Source: Nocardioides thalensis (lineage in GTDB: Bacteria > Actinomycetota > Actinomycetes > Propionibacteriales > Nocardioidaceae). From it: a stretch of DNA of 64,000 bases. The position numbers and the translations under genes were made by a program. The notes under the pieces are model-generated. The model saw nothing but the letters and a program-made list of their open reading frames with translations. It ran no database searches and was not told where the DNA came from. The stretch lies in NCBI RefSeq assembly GCF_013410655.1, contig NZ_JACCFP010000001.1, positions 3,061,501 through 3,125,500 of the forward strand, in the 5' to 3' direction. Shown piece by piece: positions 39,907-48,593 of the stretch (positions are counted from its first letter, which is position 1; each line of letters begins with the position of its first letter).

Positions 39907-42900
39907 TCAGGTCAGCAGCGACCGCACCACCCGCAGGCCGACCGAGACGCGGGCGATGTCGCTCGCCTCGTCCTCGAAGATCGTGGAGAGCATCGCGGCG
40001 GCCTGCTCGACAACGTCGCCGCCGGTCGCCTCCTCCCACGCCGCGACCCGGTCGGCCGCGTCCGCGCTGCCGTCGTCGCCCGAGGGCGTCTCGGCGATGA
40101 CCCGGGCCGTGAGCTGCGCGTGCAGCGCGTGCAGGTCGTCGCGCAGCGCGGCGCGCGCCATCGTCTGCCACTGGTCCGCGCGCGGCAGCGCGACGATCCG
40201 CTCCTGCACCGTGGAGAGCCCGAGCCGCTCCCCCAGCGCGAAGTGGACGCGGGCGACCTCGGCCGGCGGCAGGTTGTCGCCGATCGCGATCTCGACGACG
40301 TTCAGCAGCGCATAGGCCACGTCGAACGTGGCGACCCGCGCGGCCAGGTCCTCGGGCACGTCCTGCTGCACGAGCGCGTTGCGCCGCTGCTCGTAGGCCG
40401 CGAGCTCCTGCCCGATCAGCAGGTCGGGCAGCTCGAGCATCGTCGCCTGCACCGGCCCGGCGAAGAAGTCGACGGTGGCCTGGCTGTCGAGCGGGGGCCG
40501 CCGGTTGGTGACCAGCCAACGCGAGGCCCGCTCGACGAGGGTGCGCATCTCGACCCGCATCCGGGTCTGCAGCGCCGCGTCGAGCTTGTTGTCGTACGTC
40601 GCCAGCTCCTGCCGCAGCGGCAGCGACGCGAAGATCTCCCTCGCGACGAAGTTGGCGCGGGTGAGGTCGGCAGCCGACGCGCCGGTCTCGCCGGCGAGCC
40701 GGGGCCAGTAGGTGAACCCGGCGCCGTTGACCAGGTCGTTGACGACCTGGGTCACGATGATCTCGCGCCGCAGCGGGTGCTGCTCGATCTGCTCGGCGAA
40801 CCCGTCCTTGATCTTCGACGGGAAGTACTCCCGGAGGTCGAGCGTCAGGTAGGGGTCGTCGGGCAGGTCGGAGGCGAGCAGTTCGTCGGCGAGCACGATC
40901 TTCGTGTAGGCCATCAGCACGGCGAGCTCGGGCTGGGTGAGCGCCCCCTCCTGCTCGATGCGGCGCCGTACCTCCGACCGCGACGGGAGCGCCTCGAGCT
41001 CGCGGTCGAGCAGGCCGCGCTGCTCGAGGTCGCGCATCCACTGCTCGTGGACGTGGAGCAGCGACGGGGCGTTCTTCTGCGCGTTGGCGAGCGCGAGGTT
41101 CTGCTCGTAGTTGTCGGCGAGCACGAGCTCGGCGACCTCGTCGGTCATCGATGCGAGCAGCTTGTTGCGCTGCTTCTCGGTGAGGTCGCCGTCGGCGACC
41201 ACGCGGTCGAGGAGGATCTTCAGGTTCACCTCGTGGTCGGAGGTGTCGACGCCGGCGGAGTTGTCGATGAAGTCGGTGTTGATGCGACCACCGTCGGCGG
41301 CGTACTCGATGCGGCCCCGCTGGGTGAACCCGAGGTTGCCGCCCTCGCCCACGCACCGCGCCCGCAGCTCGGTGCCGTCGACGCGGATGGCGTCGTTGGC
41401 CTTGTCGCCGGCGTCGGCATGGGTCTCGGTCGACGCCTTGACGTAGGTGCCGATGCCGCCGTTCCAGAGCAGGTCGACGGGCGCGAGCAGGATCGCCCGC
41501 ATCAGCTCGGCGGGCGTCATCGAGTCGACGTGGCGCCCGATGCCGAGCGCCGCGCGGATCTGCGCGTTGATCGGGATCTTCTTCGCCGAGCGCGGGAAGA
41601 CCCCGCCACCCTCGGAGATCAGCGAGCGGTCGTAGTCCTGCCAGCTCGAGCGCGGTAGGTCGAACAGCCGGCGCCGCTCGGCGTACGACGCCGCGGCGTC
41701 GGGCTCGGGGTCGATGAAGATGTCGCGGTGGTCGAACGCCGCGACCAGGCGGGTCTTCTCGGAGCAGAGCAGCCCGTTGCCGAAGACGTCGCCGGACATG
41801 TCGCCGATGCCGACGCAGGTGAACTCCTGCGTCTGGCAGTCGATGCCCATCTCGCGGAAGTGGCGCTGCACCGAGACCCACGCGCCGCGGGCGGTGATGC
41901 CCATCGCCTTGTGGTCGTAGCCGACCGAGCCACCGCTGGCGAACGCGTCGCCCAGCCAGAAGCCGTAGTCGGCGGCGACGCCGTTGGCGATGTCGGAGAA
42001 CGTCGCAGTGCCCTTGTCTGCGGCGACGACGAGGTAGGAGTCGTCGGCGTCGTGCCGGACCACGCGCGGCGGCGGCAGCGTGTGGCCCTCGGTCACCAGG
42101 TTGTCGGTGACGTCGAGCAGGCCGCGGATGAACGTCTTGTAGCACTCCACGCCTTCGGCGAGCCACGCGTCGCGGCCGCCCTCGCCGGCGGGGTCGGGCA
42201 GCTGCTTGGCGTAGAACCCGCCCTTCGCGCCGACCGGCACGATGACGGTGTTCTTGACCATCTGCGCCTTGACCAGGCCGAGCACCTCGGTGCGGAAGTC
42301 GTCGCGCCGGTCGCTCCAGCGCAGACCGCCGCGCGCGACGGGGCCGAACCGCAGGTGCACGCCCTCGACGCGCGGCGAGTAGACGAAGATCTCGAAGCGC
42401 GGTCGCGGCTCGGGCAGGTCGGGGATCGACGAGGGCTCGAGCTTGAGCGAGAGGTAGTTCTTCGGCCGCGCGCCCGAGCCCGTCCCGATGTGGTCGCCGT
42501 GCTGGTGCTGGAAGTAGTTGGTGCGCAGCGTCGCCTCGACGTGGGTCAGGTAGGACCGCAGGATCCGGTCGTGGTCGAGGCTGGCGACGTCGTCGAGCCC
42601 CTTCCGGATCTGCTCCACCAGGTCGTGCTCCCGCTTGTCGCGCCGGGAGTCGTCGAGGTCGGGGTCGAAGCGAGTCTCGAACAGGTCGACGAGCATCCGG
42701 GTCAGCTCGACGTTGTCGCGCAGTGCGCCCTCGATGGAGTCGATGGCGAACGGGCTGTTGCCCTGGCGCATGTACTTCGCGTAGGCGCGCAGCAGCGTCG
42801 CCTGCCGCCAGGTGATGCCGGCGCTGAGCACCAGCGCGTTGAACCCGTCGACCTCGGTGTAGCCGTCCCAGATCGCGCGGATGGCGTCGGTGAACAGCTC

Positions 42901-44838
42901 CCGCGCGTGCTCGGGCAGCGCGGCGCCGTACCTCAGCCCGAAGTCGTAGATGAAGGTACGGCGCTCGAGGCCGTCGAGCTGGTAGGGCCGCTCGTCGACG
43001 ACCTCGACGCCCATCGACGACAGCATCGGCAGCACGCCGGACAGCGAGAGCGGGTCGCCGACGCGGAAGACCTTGAGCCGCGCCTCGCCCTCAGCGGCGT
43101 CGATGTCCTCGTAGAGCGCGAGGTCGAGGCCGTCGCCCTGCACCGCCTCGACCCGGCCGAGGTCGACGGCGGCGGTGCGCGCGGGGAAGTCCTCCTTGTA
43201 GGCCTCGGGGAACGCCTCGACGTAGCGGCGCCCGAGGATCGCGCCGACCTCCTCGCCGTACTCCGCCATGACCGCCTGGAGGAAGTCCTCCTGCCAGGAC
43301 CGCGACGCCTCGACGAGGCGCCGCTCGAGGTCGGCCGTGTCGACGTCGCCGGGCACCAGCTTGCCGGGGCCGAGCCGCACGACGAAGTGCACCCGCGCGG
43401 TGGTCGACTCGTTGATGGAGACGTTGAACTCGACCGACTCCGCGCCGAGCCGCTCGGTGAGGATCTTCTCGAACCGGTGACGAACGCCCGTGTTGTAGCG
43501 ATCGCGCGGCAGGTAGACCAGCACGGAGAGGTAGCGGCCGTAGGTGTCGCGGCGGATGAAGAGGCGTACGGCGCGCCGCTCGCGCGCCTGCATCGCGGCC
43601 TCCGCGATCGGCGCGAGCTCCGCGACCGGCGTGTGGAAGAGCTCGTCGCGGGGGTAGGTCTCGAGCGTGTCGAGCAGCGCGGTGCCGTCGTGGCTGCGCG
43701 GGTCGTGCCCGCTGCGGCGGATGACGTCCTCGACCTTCTCGCGCAGCAGCGGGATCCGCAGCACCGACTCGGTGTAGGCGGCGCTCGACAGCAGTCCGAG
43801 GAACCGGCGCTCGCCGACCACCTCGCCGTTGGCGCCGAACTTCTTCACGCCGACGTAGTCGAGGTACGCCGGGCGGTGCACGGTCGCGCGAGAGTTGGCC
43901 TTGGCCAGCACGAGCAGCTTCTTCTCGCGGGCCTTCTTCTTGACGGCGTCGGGCAGCCTGCCGAACGCGGCGGACTTCTCGGTGTCCGCGGCGGTGTGCT
44001 CGCGGAGGATGCCGAGTCCGGTGCCGGCGACGGGCCGGAGCACGTCCTCCGGCTCGCCGTCGAGCGTGACCTTGTCGAGCTCGTACTCGCGGTAGCCCAG
44101 GAACGTGAAGTGCTCGTCGGCCAGCCAGTTCAGGAGGCGCGCAGCCTGGTCGACCTCCGCCTTGTCCAGCGGCGGGCAGTCGTCGGAGCCCAGCTCGGCG
44201 ACGATCTCGTTGACCCGCTCGTGCATCGCGGGCCAGTCCTCGACGGCGGCGCGCACGTCGCCCAGCACCCGCTCGAGGTCGGCGCGCAGCGCGTCGGCGG
44301 CGTCGCCGTCGCCGAGCCGGTCGATCTCGACGTGCATCCACGACTCGCGGATCGTGCCCTCGGTGGGCTCGGTCGAGCCGGGTGCCGACGGGTGGACCTT
44401 GAGCAGGCGTCCCTTGGCGTCGCGCTCGACGTCGAACGTCGGGTGCAGCACCAGGTGCACGTCGCGCAGCTGGCGGGCGAGCTCCATCGTCAGCGAGTCG
44501 ACGAGGAACGGCATGTCGTCGACGACGACCTCCACCACCGAGTGCCGGCCCGCGGACCAGCCGTGCTCGGCCACGGTCGGCGTGTAGACCCGCACCCGCG
44601 CCGTGCCGGCCGGCCGCTCGTCGGCCAGGTGGTGGTGGGAGGCGTACGAGCCGTAGACGTCGACCTCGGACCGATCGGCCAGGTCCTCGGTGTCGACGTG
44701 CCGGAAGTAGGCGGCGAGGAGCGCCCTCAGCGCCTCGGGGTCCTCCGGCGGGCCTCCTGAGCCCCGGCTGTGGCCGGCGACGTCGGCGGCCTGGTTGAGA
44801 AGCTGGTCACGGTCGGTGTGGTGCGTCGTCGTTGACAC
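39907..44838 (-). CDS. gdh: NAD-specific glutamate dehydrogenase, 180-kDa class (GDH2)
   Basis: About 1643 residues, right for the large L_180 class. It interconverts glutamate and 2-oxoglutarate with NAD, mainly degradatively, in the cytoplasm as an oligomer. The catalytic centre is visible as RGGLRWSDRRDDFRTEVLGL and QMVKNTVIVPVGAKGGF, preceded by long N-terminal regulatory ACT-like domains and followed by the C-terminal domain (LARANAQKNAP-type region). The GTG at 44838 sits 6 bp after a TACGGT -10 box, so the mRNA is leaderless; an open frame extends 30 codons upstream without support. PruA nearby feeds glutamate from proline, a metabolic link. Confidence 0.95.
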   Translation of the reverse strand: MSTTTHHTDRDQLLNQAADVAGHSRGSGGPPEDPEALRALLAAYFRHVDTEDLADRSEVDVYGSYASHHHLADERPAGTARVRVYTPTVAEHGWSAGRHSVVEVVVDDMPFLVDSLTMELARQLRDVHLVLHPTFDVERDAKGRLLKVHPSAPGSTEPTEGTIRESWMHVEIDRLGDGDAADALRADLERVLGDVRAAVEDWPAMHERVNEIVAELGSDDCPPLDKAEVDQAARLLNWLADEHFTFLGYREYELDKVTLDGEPEDVLRPVAGTGLGILREHTAADTEKSAAFGRLPDAVKKKAREKKLLVLAKANSRATVHRPAYLDYVGVKKFGANGEVVGERRFLGLLSSAAYTESVLRIPLLREKVEDVIRRSGHDPRSHDGTALLDTLETYPRDELFHTPVAELAPIAEAAMQARERRAVRLFIRRDTYGRYLSVLVYLPRDRYNTGVRHRFEKILTERLGAESVEFNVSINESTTARVHFVVRLGPGKLVPGDVDTADLERRLVEASRSWQEDFLQAVMAEYGEEVGAILGRRYVEAFPEAYKEDFPARTAAVDLGRVEAVQGDGLDLALYEDIDAAEGEARLKVFRVGDPLSLSGVLPMLSSMGVEVVDERPYQLDGLERRTFIYDFGLRYGAALPEHARELFTDAIRAIWDGYTEVDGFNALVLSAGITWRQATLLRAYAKYMRQGNSPFAIDSIEGALRDNVELTRMLVDLFETRFDPDLDDSRRDKREHDLVEQIRKGLDDVASLDHDRILRSYLTHVEATLRTNYFQHQHGDHIGTGSGARPKNYLSLKLEPSSIPDLPEPRPRFEIFVYSPRVEGVHLRFGPVARGGLRWSDRRDDFRTEVLGLVKAQMVKNTVIVPVGAKGGFYAKQLPDPAGEGGRDAWLAEGVECYKTFIRGLLDVTDNLVTEGHTLPPPRVVRHDADDSYLVVAADKGTATFSDIANGVAADYGFWLGDAFASGGSVGYDHKAMGITARGAWVSVQRHFREMGIDCQTQEFTCVGIGDMSGDVFGNGLLCSEKTRLVAAFDHRDIFIDPEPDAAASYAERRRLFDLPRSSWQDYDRSLISEGGGVFPRSAKKIPINAQIRAALGIGRHVDSMTPAELMRAILLAPVDLLWNGGIGTYVKASTETHADAGDKANDAIRVDGTELRARCVGEGGNLGFTQRGRIEYAADGGRINTDFIDNSAGVDTSDHEVNLKILLDRVVADGDLTEKQRNKLLASMTDEVAELVLADNYEQNLALANAQKNAPSLLHVHEQWMRDLEQRGLLDRELEALPSRSEVRRRIEQEGALTQPELAVLMAYTKIVLADELLASDLPDDPYLTLDLREYFPSKIKDGFAEQIEQHPLRREIIVTQVVNDLVNGAGFTYWPRLAGETGASAADLTRANFVAREIFASLPLRQELATYDNKLDAALQTRMRVEMRTLVERASRWLVTNRRPPLDSQATVDFFAGPVQATMLELPDLLIGQELAAYEQRRNALVQQDVPEDLAARVATFDVAYALLNVVEIAIGDNLPPAEVARVHFALGERLGLSTVQERIVALPRADQWQTMARAALRDDLHALHAQLTARVIAETPSGDDGSADAADRVAAWEEATGGDVVEQAAAMLSTIFEDEASDIARVSVGLRVVRSLLT

Positions 44839-44844
44839 ACCGTC

Positions 44845-44850
44845 ACCGTA
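44845..44850 (-). promoter_or_regulatory. -10 box of gdh (leaderless)
   Basis: TACGGT on the minus strand, 6 bases before the GTG at 44838. Confidence 0.55.
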
Positions 44851-44926
44851 GGCCCCAGGTGTGTCCCCCACAACAACCGGCCGGACCTGTCCTGGTCTTC
44901 CGCCGATCGCCTGCCATGATGCCGAC

Positions 44927-45409
44927 ATGGCAACTCGAATCGAGCACGTGCTGACCTACGACGCTCCGGCCGCCGACGTGGCCGCGATGCTCTCCGACAA
45001 GGCCTTCCGCGACCAGGTCTGCGTGGACATGCGGACGGTGAGCCACAGCGTCTCGATCGAGGGCGGCGTCGACGCCAAGAAGGTCGTCATCGAGATGGAG
45101 CAGCCGACCGAGGGCGTGCCCGGGTTCGCCAAGAAGTTCGTCGGCGCCACCACCACGATCGTCCAGTCCGAGGACTGGAAGAGCCCGACTCACGGCGACA
45201 TCCACGTCACGATCCCGGGGAAGCCCGGCGAGATGGTCGGCACCGCGGTCCTCACTGAGGCCGACGGCGTGACCACCGAGACCGTCAAGCTCGACATCAC
45301 CGTCCGGATCCCGCTCGTCGGCGGCAAGATCGAGGACCTGATCGGCGGCCTGCTGATCAAGGCTCTGAAGTCGGAGAACCGGACGGGTCGGGCCTGGCTG
45401 GCTCGCTGA
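44927..45409 (+). CDS. DUF2505 (START/SRPBCC-like) protein
   Basis: 160 residues. It opens MATRIEHVLTYDAPAADVAA, with GVPGFAKKFVGATTTIVQ, DIHVTIPGKPGEMVGT and VRIPLVGGKIEDLIGGLL further on, the hallmark blocks of the actinobacterial DUF2505 family, which has an SRPBCC-like hydrophobic-pocket fold. Likely binds a hydrophobic ligand or lipid; unproven. Divergent from gdh with 88 bp between. Its last 53 bp overlap, on the opposite strand, a small membrane protein gene. Confidence 0.85.
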   Translation: MATRIEHVLTYDAPAADVAAMLSDKAFRDQVCVDMRTVSHSVSIEGGVDAKKVVIEMEQPTEGVPGFAKKFVGATTTIVQSEDWKSPTHGDIHVTIPGKPGEMVGTAVLTEADGVTTETVKLDITVRIPLVGGKIEDLIGGLLIKALKSENRTGRAWLAR

Positions 45410-45539
45410 TCTCCTCCGCAGCGTCCAGCCGGCGCCGTACCCACACGACGATCGCCAGCACCGCGAACGGGCCGAACGCCAGCGCGAGGGTCAGGCCCTG
45501 CTCCACCGGGTGGAGCGAGCCGAGGTGCTGGACGATCAC
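45357..45539 (-). CDS. Small single-pass membrane protein
   Basis: 60 residues: MIVQHLGSLHPVEQGLTLAL, then one membrane helix (ALAFGPFAVLAIVVWV, about 19-34), an RRR stop and an acidic/Pro/Ser tail. The pattern (short amphipathic start, helix, RRR) is seen in small actinobacterial membrane proteins. GTG start at 45539. Its 3' end overlaps the end of the convergent DUF2505 gene by 53 bp. No function known. Confidence 0.7.
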   Translation of the reverse strand: MIVQHLGSLHPVEQGLTLALAFGPFAVLAIVVWVRRRLDAAEEISEPARPDPSGSPTSEP

Positions 45540-45568
45540 GCGTCGATTGTCTCAGGCAGGCGCCGCCG

Positions 45569-47197
45569 TCACCCCATGTAGGGGTAGACGTGGTCGGTGG
45601 GCGGCACCAGCGTCTCCTTGATCGAGCGCGACGACGTCCAGCGCAGCAGGTTGCTCGCCGCGCCGGCCTTGTCGTTGGTGCCCGACGCCCGGCCGCCCCC
45701 GAACGGCTGCTGCCCGACGACGGCGCCGGTCGGCTTGTCGTTGACGTAGAAGTTGCCGGCAGCGAAGCGCAGCGTCTCGCTCGCCCAGGCGATCGCCGTA
45801 CGGTCCCGGGCGATGACCGCGCCGGTCAGGGCGTACGGCGCCGCGGCCTCCGCCTGGCGGACGACCGTCTCGAAGTCGCCATCCTCGTAGACGTGGACGG
45901 CGAGGATCGGGCCGAAGTACTCCGTCGTGAACATCTCGTCGGTCGGGTCGCCACCGACGACGATCGTGGGCCGCACGAACCAGCCGACGCTGTCATCGGT
46001 CTGCCCACCGGCGATGACCTCCAGGCCGGAGGTCTCCTGCGCGCGCTTGATCGCCGCGACGTGCTTGGCGAATGCGCGGTCGTCGATCACCGCGCCCATG
46101 AAGTGGGAGAAGTCGGTGGGGTCGCCCATCGACAGCGCCTCGGTCTTCGCGACCAGGTCGTCCTTCATGCGGTCCCACACCGACCGGGCGACGTAGGCCC
46201 GCGAGGCGGCGGAGCACTTCTGGCCGGAGAATTCGAACGCGCCGCGGATCAGGGCGGTGGTGACGACCTCCGGGTCGGCGCTGGGGTGCGCGATCACGAA
46301 GTCCTTGCCGCCGGTCTCCCCCACGAGCCGCGGGTAGGAGCGGTAGCCGGCGATGTTCTGCCCGACGGTCTGCCACAGCCGCTGGAACGTCGGGGTGGAG
46401 CCGGTGAAGTGGATCCCGGCGAGGTCGGGGTGTGCGAGCGCGACCTCGGAGACGGCCAGCCCGTCGCCGGGGAGCATGTTGATGACGCCTGGCGGCATGC
46501 CGGCCTCCTCGAGCAGCTCCATCGTGAGGCTGGCGGCGAGCTGCTGGGTCGGCGACGGCTTCCAGATGACCGTGTTGCCCATCAGCGCCGGCGCGGTCGG
46601 CAGGTTGCCCGCGATCGCGGTGAAGTTGAACGGCGTGATCGCGTAGACGAAGCCCTCCAGCGGGCGGTGGTCGGTGCGGTTCCACACGCCGGGGCTGTTG
46701 GCGATCGGCTGCTCGGCCAGGATCTGCTTCGCGTAGTGGACGTTGAACCGCCAGAAGTCGATCAGCTCGCACGCCGCGTCGATCTCGGCCTGGAACGCCG
46801 TCTTCGACTGACCGAGCACGGTCGCCGCGTTGAGCCGCTGCCGCCACGGCCCGGCCAGCAGGTCGGCCGCGCGCATGAGCACCGCGCACCGCTCGTCCAT
46901 CGGCAGGTCGCGCCACGCCGGCGCGGCCTCCGCCGCCGCCTCGATCGCTCGCTGCGCGTCCTTCTGGTCCGCGCCGCGGGTCACGCCCAGCACGTGCGCG
47001 TGGTCGTGCGGCTGCACGACGCGGATCTCCTCACCCCCGCCCGGCGTCCACTCGCCGCCGATGTAGGCGTCGAGCTGTCGCTGCTCGCCCTCGAGGCGGG
47101 CGATCTCCGTGGTGAGCTGCTCGCGCTCCGGGGTGCCGGGCGCATAGGTCAGGTTCGGCTCGTTGGTGGGAGCCGGCGGGAACGTGATGGCGTCCAT
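45569..47197 (-). CDS. pruA: L-glutamate gamma-semialdehyde (1-pyrroline-5-carboxylate) dehydrogenase
   Basis: 542 residues, the size of stand-alone P5C dehydrogenases. It oxidises glutamate semialdehyde to glutamate with NAD in proline catabolism. Aldehyde-dehydrogenase features are the catalytic C328 in FSGQKCSAASR, E294 in LVGETGGKDF, and TPFNFTAIAGNLPTAPALMG in the cofactor pocket. The C-terminal FGGGRASGTNDKAG identifies the P5CDH subfamily. The partner proline dehydrogenase is not in this window. The upstream region 47198-47478 carries phased repeats that may regulate it. Confidence 0.95.
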   Translation of the reverse strand: MDAITFPPAPTNEPNLTYAPGTPEREQLTTEIARLEGEQRQLDAYIGGEWTPGGGEEIRVVQPHDHAHVLGVTRGADQKDAQRAIEAAAEAAPAWRDLPMDERCAVLMRAADLLAGPWRQRLNAATVLGQSKTAFQAEIDAACELIDFWRFNVHYAKQILAEQPIANSPGVWNRTDHRPLEGFVYAITPFNFTAIAGNLPTAPALMGNTVIWKPSPTQQLAASLTMELLEEAGMPPGVINMLPGDGLAVSEVALAHPDLAGIHFTGSTPTFQRLWQTVGQNIAGYRSYPRLVGETGGKDFVIAHPSADPEVVTTALIRGAFEFSGQKCSAASRAYVARSVWDRMKDDLVAKTEALSMGDPTDFSHFMGAVIDDRAFAKHVAAIKRAQETSGLEVIAGGQTDDSVGWFVRPTIVVGGDPTDEMFTTEYFGPILAVHVYEDGDFETVVRQAEAAAPYALTGAVIARDRTAIAWASETLRFAAGNFYVNDKPTGAVVGQQPFGGGRASGTNDKAGAASNLLRWTSSRSIKETLVPPTDHVYPYMG

Positions 47198-47245
47198 GAC
47201 TCGGATGTTGTCAGACAATCCCGCCAGTCCCAAGCCCGCGAGGTC

Positions 47246-47354
47246 GGGTCGTGTGCCTGCCACGGTTCGCCAGCCGTCGGGTCGTGTGCTCAAGGCCGCG
47301 CGAAGGCGGAAGTCGTGTCCCCCAGAACCCACGTCGGTGAGGGGTCGTGTGCCT
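47246..47354 (-). promoter_or_regulatory. Four phased GTCGTGT repeats upstream of pruA
   Basis: GGGTCGTGTGCCT (47246), GGGTCGTGTGCT (47279), a weaker AAGTCGTGTCC (47310) and GGGTCGTGTGCCT (47342). The shared TCGTGT cores are 33, 31 and 32 bp apart, about three DNA turns each. An inverted AGGCACACG lies at 47420-47428. The interval 47198-47478 contains no gene. Confidence 0.5.
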
Positions 47355-47430
47355 CAGCGCCCTGTTTCGAGCCACCGCTCGCGAGTCGTGGGTCCCAAAC
47401 CGCGGATATCGGGACGCTCAGGCACACGGC
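47344..47430. repeat. Interrupted inverted repeat in the pruA upstream region
   Basis: Arms at 47344-47362 and 47412-47430 pair over about 17 bp with two mismatches (CGTGTGCCT opposite AGGCACACG is perfect), with 49 bp between. Could be a hairpin or a divergent pair of binding sites. Confidence 0.4.
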
Positions 47431-47478
47431 GCGGTCAGAGAGGTCCCACACGCGCGTGAAGGCAGCGCTCGCCGCGGC

Positions 47479-48111
47479 TCAGAAGTATTCGGTCAGATCA
47501 GTCAACAGACTCACGTCCCCCGCCCATCCGGCCCGGTCGATCCGCACGGCCCGGATGCCGAGCGCCGCTGCTCCCTCGCAGTAGGCCTGCTGGTCATCGA
47601 CGAAGAGGGCGTCCTCGGCGAAGACGTCAAGGCGTTCCAGCGCGACTTCGTAGATACCTGGCGAGGGCTTCGCGCTGCCGACCTCGCACGACAGCACCAG
47701 TTCCTCCACGAGCGCCGTGAGCCCGAGCGCCTCGAGGAGGGGGCCCGTGTTGTCGGAACAGTTGCTGACGAATGCGGTCCGCACTCCTTTCTCGCGGAGC
47801 AATTCCAGGAACGGCAGGGTGTCGTCGTGCAGCACCGCGAGGTCGTGCAGCAGAGCGCGCTCCAACGTGACCAGCTCGTCGATCAATGCCCGGTTGGGAG
47901 AGGCACCGCAGTCCCTGAGTGTCCTCTCGAGCGCCTCGGCGATCGGCGTGCTCCCGTCCATGACCCCGGCCGCCCACAGCTGAACCGCGTCGATGAACGT
48001 TGCTGCATCGACGCCGGCCCGCTCGGCGATCCCGGCGTTGTAGCGCTCGAAGTCGACGCTGAGTGCGGTGCCGAAGACGTCGATGAGACAGGCAGCGTAC
48101 GGCGCACTCAT
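47479..48111 (-). CDS. HAD-superfamily hydrolase
   Basis: 210 residues. HAD motifs: nucleophile D11 in LIDVFGTAL, VSNCSDN (motif II), the lysine in GSAKPSPGIYEVAL, and ALFVDDQQAYCEGA (motif III). The alpha-helical cap after motif I makes it a subclass I phosphatase-like enzyme. The second Asp of the usual DxD is replaced by Phe (DVF), as in haloacid-dehalogenase-like members, so phosphatase activity is not assured. Overlaps the HIT-like gene as ATGA and thus ends the mre operon. Confidence 0.85.
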   Translation of the reverse strand: MSAPYAACLIDVFGTALSVDFERYNAGIAERAGVDAATFIDAVQLWAAGVMDGSTPIAEALERTLRDCGASPNRALIDELVTLERALLHDLAVLHDDTLPFLELLREKGVRTAFVSNCSDNTGPLLEALGLTALVEELVLSCEVGSAKPSPGIYEVALERLDVFAEDALFVDDQQAYCEGAAALGIRAVRIDRAGWAGDVSLLTDLTEYF

Positions 48112-48593
48112 CCTCTCGCTGCGACCTCGGCGTCAATCGCGGCGAGCAGCTCGCGGCGCAGGTCGTCGTGCTGCGGACCGAGCGCGTCCCGCTCCGCATC
48201 GACGCGGCCCGTCCAGTGGTGGAGGGCGGCCGGCCAGCCGACGACCTCCGCGGGCTCCCACTCGTAGCGGGGCGTCACGTGGGCGTGGAGGAACGCGTCG
48301 GTGTTGCCCTGGATCTCCAGGTTGATGCGCCGGAACTGCGGGTCACGGCGGCGGCACACCGCCGACACGGCTCGCCCGAGCAGGGCCATGTCCTCGAGGA
48401 AGACGTGCTGGGTGTCGACCGGCAGGTCGGTCAGCTGGTCGACGCCCGGCGTGTCGGTGATCAGCACGCAGTAGCCCGGCAGGTGCTGGACGTCCCCGAT
48501 GACCGCGAACCCCGCACGGAGGCGGCGCAGCACGGTGGGGTTGGTGCCGGCGAGGGCGGAGCCGACGCGGTCCTGGCGGAAGTCGTCGGTCAT
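48108..48593 (-). CDS. HIT-like nucleotide-binding protein
   Basis: 161 residues. The core LPGYCVLITDTPGVDQLTDL and the histidine motif FLHAHVTPRYEW (HxHxxPR) resemble the histidine-triad/diadenosine hydrolase fold, where HxH positions the nucleotide phosphate. The classical third histidine is not obvious, so activity on a nucleotide or a phosphorylated metabolite is only inferred. Overlaps rodA (ATGA, 48590-48593) and the HAD gene (ATGA, 48108-48111), so it is translationally coupled to cell-shape genes. Confidence 0.75.
   Translation of the reverse strand: MTDDFRQDRVGSALAGTNPTVLRRLRAGFAVIGDVQHLPGYCVLITDTPGVDQLTDLPVDTQHVFLEDMALLGRAVSAVCRRRDPQFRRINLEIQGNTDAFLHAHVTPRYEWEPAEVVGWPAALHHWTGRVDAERDALGPQHDDLRRELLAAIDAEVAARG

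Noticed and set aside
41728..44760. 1010-codon plus frame opposite gdh
   Set aside because: Shadow of the glutamate dehydrogenase gene; low-complexity Val/Glu/Arg composition.
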